Below, piece by piece: positions 8,640-13,039 of a DNA stretch of 13,039 nt (position 1 is the stretch's first letter; each line of letters starts with the position of its first letter). The notes below the pieces were generated by a model. It was not told where the DNA came from. It saw nothing but the letters and a program-made list of their open reading frames with translations, and searched no databases. The stretch comes from Euperipatoides rowelli (taxonomy: Eukaryota; Onychophora; Udeonychophora; Euonychophora; Peripatopsidae), in the NCBI GenBank assembly GCA_003024985.2, contig PXIH01S0003437.1, one strand, 5' to 3'. The position numbers and the translations under genes are program-made.

Positions 8640-9000
8640 CTTTTGCTGAAAAAGAAATCTAATTTTGTATTGTTTGTTGAAATTATTCAAAAAAGCGATC
8701 ATATAGTAATAAAGATTCAAATTGATTGCAAAGTTAAAAGAAAAAGATATTAAAAAGACAAAGAATGAATGGTATTGGGATTTATGAATGCAGATTATGA
8801 TAAATAAATTATGAACTTGACAAATTTGGTGAATTGATTGATCAGATAGATATATGGAATGATACACAATATCTGGAGGTAATTGATGGAATTAATATGA
8901 TAGTTAAAAAACATACAAAGAAAATTAAATTAAGAAATGATGAAAGAGTTACAATAAATTTAACAGTAATAGTGAAAAGAATAGACGGTTGAATGAAGAG
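8640..9000 (+). pseudogene. LINE remnant: end of endonuclease and start of linker
   Basis: At 8694-8702 the codons spell Ser-Asp-His, the last catalytic motif of endonuclease/exonuclease/phosphatase-type LINE nucleases, followed by IVIKIQIDC as the final strand. After a stop and a +1 shift come KTKNEWYWD and, after further shifts, NADYDKINYELDKFGELIDQ near 8790-8850. The frame then gives WNDTQYLEVIDGINMIVKKH and TKKIKLRNDE. At least three frameshifts or stops are needed to follow the protein. Everything before the last endonuclease strands is missing, marking the truncation point. The minus-strand open frame at 8613-8867 is only a shadow of this. Confidence 0.7.
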
Positions 9001-9526
9001 ATAAAAAAGATGAAAAAAGAAAGGAATATGAAATTTAGAAAAATATCATAAGACTAAAACAATAAATGATTTTTTTGAACAATATAAAATGCAAAGAAAT
9101 AAAGTTATAAAAGAAATTAGAAAAGTAATATATAAATATGAAGGTTCAATAATAGAAAAAGCTAAAACAATCATTAATCTGTTATATAGATATATAAGAC
9201 AATCCAATTATAGTTTTCTAAAAAAAAGTAGAAAAGATAGTGATTCTGGGATATTGAATGATGAAATTGAAATAGCCAATCACTTTGCAGTTTCTATGGA
9301 GGAAGGCCAATAGTTGATTTTGACAATAATGATAGGGAGATAATGAAAAAAATAGAGAGAGATTGAAATAATAAAAAATAATGATATTGAGTTATAGATT
9401 CATGATATAGTTCTATATAATAAATTAAAAAAAGAAATAGTTGAAATAATAGATCATATAAAAGACTCGAATACAATTGGGACAGACAAATCTCATATGC
9501 AATAATAAAACGATGTAAAAATTTTT
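9001..9526 (+). pseudogene. LINE remnant: linker between endonuclease and reverse transcriptase
   Basis: The frame at 9089-9313 is open for 74 codons and reads QRNKVIKEIRKVIYKYEGSI, then KAKTIINLLYRYIRQ, and later DSDSGILNDEIEIANHFAVS. This fits the usual 'R..K..Y.YIR...G.L..D.EIA..F...F' region before the RT of CR1/L2/jockey elements. Just upstream, YHKTKTINDFFEQYK appears in another frame. Further on come IIDHIKDSNTIGTDKSHMQ (about 9446-9505) and RCKNFFVET (9511-9537), again in shifted frames. The methionine at 9089 is internal, not a true start. The minus-strand open frame at 9294-9476 is a shadow. Confidence 0.75.
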
Positions 9527-9949
9527 TTGTTGAAACTTGAATTTATTGCTAGATTAGCTATAGTATCATTGACCGCTAGCTATATACCTGATCAATATAT
9601 GATTATGACTATAAATTATAGACCATGTCATATGAATGCAATAAGTAAAATATTAGAGAAAATTATATTGAGTAGATTGAAATTAAAAATAAGTCATTTG
9701 AATATTTTGAAAATTCACCAGCATTGTTTCAGGGAAGGAAGGTCATGTAATGTAAACTTGCTGGAGTGTGTTGACAATTGGACAAAGATAAGAGATGAGG
9801 GAAATACTTTAGTTGTCTTATATACTGATTATTCAAAGGCTTTTGATACCATTGATCATATTATACTATTAAAAAAATTATATGATTATGGTATGGATTC
9901 TTATTTAATTGACTGGATAAAAAATTATTTAAAAAATAGAAAGATATAG
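9527..9949 (+). pseudogene. LINE reverse transcriptase, fingers/palm fragment
   Basis: This is the longest intact piece of the element (140 codons). Residues 30-33 are NYRP, followed by ISKILEKIILSRL (39-51). QHCFREGRSC (65-74) matches the usual QHGFR-GRS motif with Gly changed to Cys. YTDYSKAFDTIDH (99-111) is RT motif A with the first catalytic aspartate at residue 101. WIKNYLKNRK (130-139) is the conserved helix before the next motif. The first 25 or so residues do not match the family and probably come from a small deletion or frame change, so the methionine at 9527 is not a real start. The frame stops at 9947-9949; RT continues after a shift. The fragment cannot make an active enzyme. 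Confidence 0.9.
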
Positions 9950-10007
9950 GTATCAATTGATAATTAATAATCAGATATGTACATAATATGTAGCAAAGGA
10001 CTATCAT

Positions 10008-10360
10008 GCACAAGGAACATCACTCTTGTCAATATTATTTAAAGTCTATGTTGCAGACTTTACAAATATTAATAATATTAATTCATTTGTTTCTTACTTT
10101 ACAGATGTTTTAAAATTTATACGATGATACAGAATCAAATTGATATCGATGAGTTTCAGAAAGATATTGATCGTTTTTGTGATTTGTCTAGAGATAATAG
10201 ATTATTATTAAACCCTAAACAATGTGAAATACTGCAAATAATAATAAATAGGTAAACAGATTATAAAAGCACAATTGACTATTGATAATATGAAATTGAA
10301 AATTGTGGACAAACATAAAGATTTAGGAGTGATGATGGGTGACAGATTGATATTTAACAT
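10008..10360 (+). pseudogene. LINE reverse transcriptase, palm motifs and thumb
   Basis: From 10008 the frame reads QGTSLLSILFKVYVADFTNI (RT motif B, usually GVPQGS-LSP-LF) and continues to SYFTDVLKFI. FTDV (10098-10109) occupies the place of the catalytic Y/F-A-D-D box: the first Asp remains and the second is Val, which by family knowledge would abolish catalysis. After a shift at about 10124 comes IDIDEFQKDIDRFCDLSRDN, then LLLNPKQCEILQI, the 'W...N..K...L' region with its Trp lost. From 10257 another frame gives LTIDNMKLKIVDKHKDLGVM, the KDLGV thumb motif. Stops and frame shifts separate all three pieces. Confidence 0.85.
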
Positions 10361-11055
10361 TTAGGCCATTTATGCATCTAATAGAATGAAACAAAAAAAT
10401 GGGATTTACAGTATATTGATGTGAACATTGAAATATATATGTCTCCACAAATGTTTAGAAAATTATATAAAATCTACATAATGCCAATAGTTGTTTATTG
10501 CTTAGTTGCAATTTTGTATTAATATAAAAAAAAAAGTATAGATTATTAAATAAGACATATAGATCTTTAACAAAAAATAATATTGGGATTTCATGATAAG
10601 CCGTATCAATTAAGATTAGAAATATTTAAATTATATTCTTCACAACAAAGAAGATATAGATATGATTTAGTAACAACTTATAGAATACTATGTTAAGGAA
10701 GTTGGAGAAATGAGATGTTTATTGTAGAAGATAAAGGAAGAACAAGCGGACATGAAAAAAAATTGTATAAAAAAGTGTACAACATAATTAAGAGGTCAAT
10801 TTTATTCAGTTAGGGTTATTAATGGGTGGAATTTGTTAGCAAATGAAATAATTGAGTCTACATCTTTGGTGTTTTTTAAAAATATATGTATATACAGTAT
10901 ATTTGGGAGTAATGACACAATTTAAAATAATGATATAAATTAAATTAAGATATGGCTAATTGAAGAAACCAATGATAAGAGATTAAAATAGAATGGATTG
11001 GATTTAATATTATTTTTAGATATATAACAGACTTAATGTAGATTTTTACTAATAA
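10361..11055 (+). pseudogene. LINE C-terminal region remnant
   Basis: Recognisable blocks in shifting frames are YASNRMKQ (about 10371), MSPQMFRKLYKIYIMPIVVY followed by CLVAILY (about 10440-10520), the open stretch 10601-10696 (PYQLRLEIFKLYSSQQRRYR, then YDLVTTYRILC), and 10800-10925 (SVRVINGWNLLANEIIESTS, then LVFFKN). KIWLIEETNDKRLK follows near 10948. These match the C-terminal part shared by CR1/L2/jockey elements, including the ERR-like and 'R..N.WN.LP..V....S...FK' motifs, here with LL-A for LP. Several stops interrupt it. The coding remnant fades by about 11055 into T/A-rich DNA that may be 3' UTR. Confidence 0.8.
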
Positions 11056-11119
11056 TATAATGTTTTTATGATGTAAAATATTTATTTACGTTTTTAAATT
11101 AATAATAAAATACTTTTCG

Positions 11120-11212
11120 TATAGGCTATAAGACTAGAGTTAAAATTTATGTAGCCTATATTTATATTTTATTGATTATATTTTGATATATTTATATTTG
11201 TATATAGGCTAC
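11120..11212. repeat. TAGGCTA inverted repeats
   Basis: GTAGCCTATAT (11151-11161) is the exact reverse complement of ATATAGGCTAC (11202-11212), enclosing 40 A/T bases. A further TATAGGCTATA lies at 11120-11130 and TTAGGCTA near 11303. It could be part of the LINE 3' UTR or a separate small element. Confidence 0.45.
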
Positions 11213-11397
11213 TTATATTTATATTTATAGTTTATTGACATTGTAAAATGGTAATAGATTGAATTCTATTGTTTGTGATATATGATAGTATTAAAAAACA
11301 ATTTAGGCTAGTCTGTTTTTGAACACAAGTTCTCTATGCCTGGCCTAGAGTCTACTATAATATTTTATTTTGGACAAAAGATGTTTCACTATATTTG

Positions 11398-11422
11398 ATC
11401 ATCATATCATCATCATCATCAT
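11398..11422. repeat. CAT trinucleotide microsatellite
   Basis: Seven or so ATC/CAT triplets, with one interruption (ATCATCATATCATCATC). Confidence 0.8.
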
Positions 11423-11584
11423 TAGTTGTATTTGGTCATTACATTTTCTTTTTTCTCAATCTTTTAACATATTCTAAATTTAAAAAATGTTTAATGTGAG
11501 AAATACCTCAGAATGAATATCATCATGATAAGAACTTCATTTTTCATTTTAACCCTTTTATTATTCTCTTAAGGAAGTAAGCCA

Positions 11585-11610
11585 GTGTGTGTGTGTGGGG
11601 GGGGGGGGGG
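11585..11610. repeat. (GT)6 followed by a run of 14 G
   Basis: Six GT units at 11585-11596 lead directly into 14 consecutive G at 11597-11610. Such a tract is prone to length change and sequencing error, so its exact length should be treated with caution. Confidence 0.9.
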
Positions 11611-11954
11611 TAATTTTCTATGATGTTGAATCAGCTGATTATTTTATACATCATAGAATTCTCTTACTGTTTCAAAGCACTGTATATTATAAATCCAAAG
11701 TATGAAGACTCTGGATCAGTTTATCAGATGATCCGTGGGGTTGTCACAGTGACGTTTCTACTCATTCAAGTGTTGTTTAAAAATTTTGAAAAAAAAAAAA
11801 ATGATTTTGAAATCAGGAAGTTGAGAATCCTTTTGTGCAATACATAAATGAGGTGAAAAATCTTGTTGTCCAATGTGCATATATATAAAGTAGAAACCAC
11901 ATGGGTAAATGCATTCTATTAGACTTTCAAATGTAATAAAATGGCCTGCAGGCC

Positions 11955-12242
11955 TAACCGAGTGGTATCAGCATGACACTCGGTGTTAGATTGTAATCTG
12001 ATGGTACGGATTTGAGTACTGAAGGAGAGCAAATTATGTATGCAAAAAATTTACATTCTGTACTGGAGTTTTTTTTTCATCATGTATTCTGATTGTATAT
12101 ATCCTTGTAATGTATTTCTGAATTTTATTAATAACGTCTAATCAAGAATTAAACTAATGTATTTAAAAGAATTAAAATAAATTACTAGTTACCTTATTTT
12201 AAAAAAAAATTAAATAATTATAAATTAAAAAAAAAAAAAAAA
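11955..12242 (+). mobile_element. possible tRNA-derived SINE with A-rich end
   Basis: TAACCGAGTGG (11955-11965) fits the Pol III A box TRGCNNAGTGG with one mismatch. GATTTGAGTAC (12009-12019) fits the B box at 8 of 10 defined positions. Their starts are 54 bases apart, a little longer than in ordinary tRNAs. Between them TTAGATTGTAATCTGA (11987-12002) can fold where an anticodon arm would be. The downstream unrelated body ends in an A-rich region and a run of about 16 A near 12227-12242, as expected for a retroposed SINE. No target-site duplication was found, so the 3' end is a guess. It is too degenerate for a functional tRNA. Confidence 0.4.
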
Positions 12243-13039
12243 CTCTTTCTCAGTTGGCCATAATAATAAAGGGTTTTTAAACATCTGTAAACACATACAA
12301 GAGTGAATGAATCTGCTGACCATTTCACTTTTTCTCTCTGTATTTGTCATTACTTGCTAAACTCACTAACTAAATATGTGAGGTACTGTCATGAAATAGA
12401 ATGTCACTCACCTTTCTCCTCATTTTCTCTTTTCTTGACTTTTGGAAAGTACTCTCATTATTGTGGAATGTATGTGTTCCTGCTCGTATGTTTGTAGTTT
12501 GATCTATGAATTTTTTTTCACTACCATCTCTTCTTAGATTTATACAACTGTAGCATTGAGTGAAGAAGTGTGGGGATAATCTGACTTTTAGTAATGGAAA
12601 ATTTGAATCTTCTCACAATTAAACAGGTAATGAAAGGGTTAAAATGAATAATTTTCCATATCTCATGATTGTGGGGGTGAAACATTTTCATGTGTCCCTC
12701 ACATCTGCTTGTACTATGACAGCTTTCACTAAAGGAGAAGCTAGAAGAAAATAAACCTGTGCGGTGCCCTACCCTAAAGAAAAAAAACTTAACTAGTCAT
12801 ATTTTTAGCAGCTTTCCACCTTTCTCTAGAACCAGTCATAATTTATTTTCCTATTCCTGTAGTTAAATTGTATATAATTTGTAATTCGATGTATAGTATA
12901 TAGTTTGCTATAATTTTGTTTCTTTATTTTTCAGTGAATAGGGGGGAGGGGAGGGAAACTCCCATTACAAATATTAAGAAATTTTTTTAATGATATTTCA
13001 TTTTTATGTAATTTTTAAATAATTTTAATTAAATTTTAC
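12243..13039. other. AT-rich non-coding stretch
   Basis: No gene is supported. The plus-strand open frame at 12303-12497 has Ser/Phe/Leu-rich, random-looking composition. A tract TTTCTTTATTTTTCAG at 12919-12934 resembles a splice acceptor, but the next codon is TGA in one frame and no exon follows. GGGGGGAGGGGAGGG at 12941-12955 is a short G-rich tract with only three separate runs, so a weak quadruplex candidate. Confidence 0.5.

Larger units (their letters stand above)
8640..11055 (+). mobile_element. 5'-truncated, decayed LINE of the CR1/L2/jockey group
   Basis: The plus strand carries, in order and across several frames, the last part of an apurinic-type endonuclease (SDHIVIKI), a linker (WYWD; KYHKTKTINDFFEQYK; IRKVIYKYEGS), a reverse transcriptase (NYRP; YTDYSKAFDTIDH; QGTSLLSILF; FTDV), a thumb (KDLGV) and the conserved C-terminal part (YQLRLEIFKLYSSQQRRYRY; SVRVINGWNLL). 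This order is typical of a LINE second open frame. ORF1 and most of the endonuclease are absent, which fits 5' truncation during target-primed reverse transcription. Many frameshifts and stops make it inactive. The 3' UTR end and target-site duplications could not be fixed; the 5' boundary is about 8640 and the coding remnant ends near 11055. CR1/L2 versus jockey is judged from memory of motif style. Confidence 0.9.
11213..11954. other. non-coding stretch with microsatellites
   Basis: It holds a CAT/ATC repeat (11398-11422) and the GT/G tract at 11585-11610. The open frame at 11620-11847 (plus) includes a lysine run from a 12-base A tract and resembles no family. No gene is supported. Confidence 0.5.

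Noticed and set aside
8613-8867. 84-codon open frame on the minus strand
   Set aside because: It is antisense to the LINE endonuclease/linker remnant, which has recognisable protein motifs on the plus strand.
11620-11847. 75-codon open frame on the plus strand
   Set aside because: Contains a lysine run from an A tract and no recognisable domain; length is ordinary for chance.
12303-12497. 64-codon open frame on the plus strand
   Set aside because: Ser/Phe/Leu-rich, random-looking, no family resemblance and no gene context.
12919-12934. Pyrimidine tract plus CAG resembling a 3' splice site
   Set aside because: Such sites are common in T-rich DNA, and no coding sequence follows before the window end.

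Overview
The window looks like non-coding DNA from an AT-rich animal genome, probably an invertebrate. There are no prokaryotic-style gene blocks, operons or ribosome binding sites. Long A/T runs, microsatellites, minisatellites, tRNA-like SINE heads and a decayed LINE fill much of it. A mollusc or another marine invertebrate is plausible: AT-rich intergenic DNA, TAGGCCTA-type words, and a tail motif (near 4450-4515) of a kind I recall from invertebrate retroelements. That assignment is inference. I see no intact host gene. All other open frames lie in AT-rich, low-complexity or repeat DNA and resemble no family I recognise.

Layout: 1-3390 is mostly featureless AT-rich DNA with short direct and inverted repeats near 1943-2325. 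At 3391-3976 there is a tandem array of about eight units of 67-73 bp, each carrying a T-arm-like (Pol III B-box-like) word on the minus strand. One inverted, internally deleted partial unit interrupts it. At 4245-4765 come an ATT-rich microsatellite, the probable 3' tail of a retroelement, and a long purine-rich tetranucleotide tract with a strong G-quadruplex motif. 4766-6414 is AT-rich DNA with only small hairpins. 6415-6660 is a degenerate 20-21 bp minisatellite. 7197-8140 is a second, highly diverged minisatellite of about 42 bp period.

At 8483-8556 (minus strand) lies a tRNA-derived sequence, probably a SINE head. About 80 bp further on begins the main recognisable element, a 5'-truncated, frameshifted LINE of the CR1/L2/jockey type (about 8640-11055, plus strand). 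Its end-of-endonuclease, linker, reverse transcriptase and C-terminal segments are in the expected order, but none is intact and the second half of the YADD motif is lost. 11056-13039 returns to AT-rich DNA with CAT and GT/G14 microsatellites, a second SINE-like head (11955-12019) leading to an A-rich tail, and a G-rich tract at 12941-12955.

No set of genes works together here. The window is best read as a graveyard of retroelements and tandem repeats. I found no convincing new biological system. The most unusual feature is the roughly 72-bp array of tRNA-like units.
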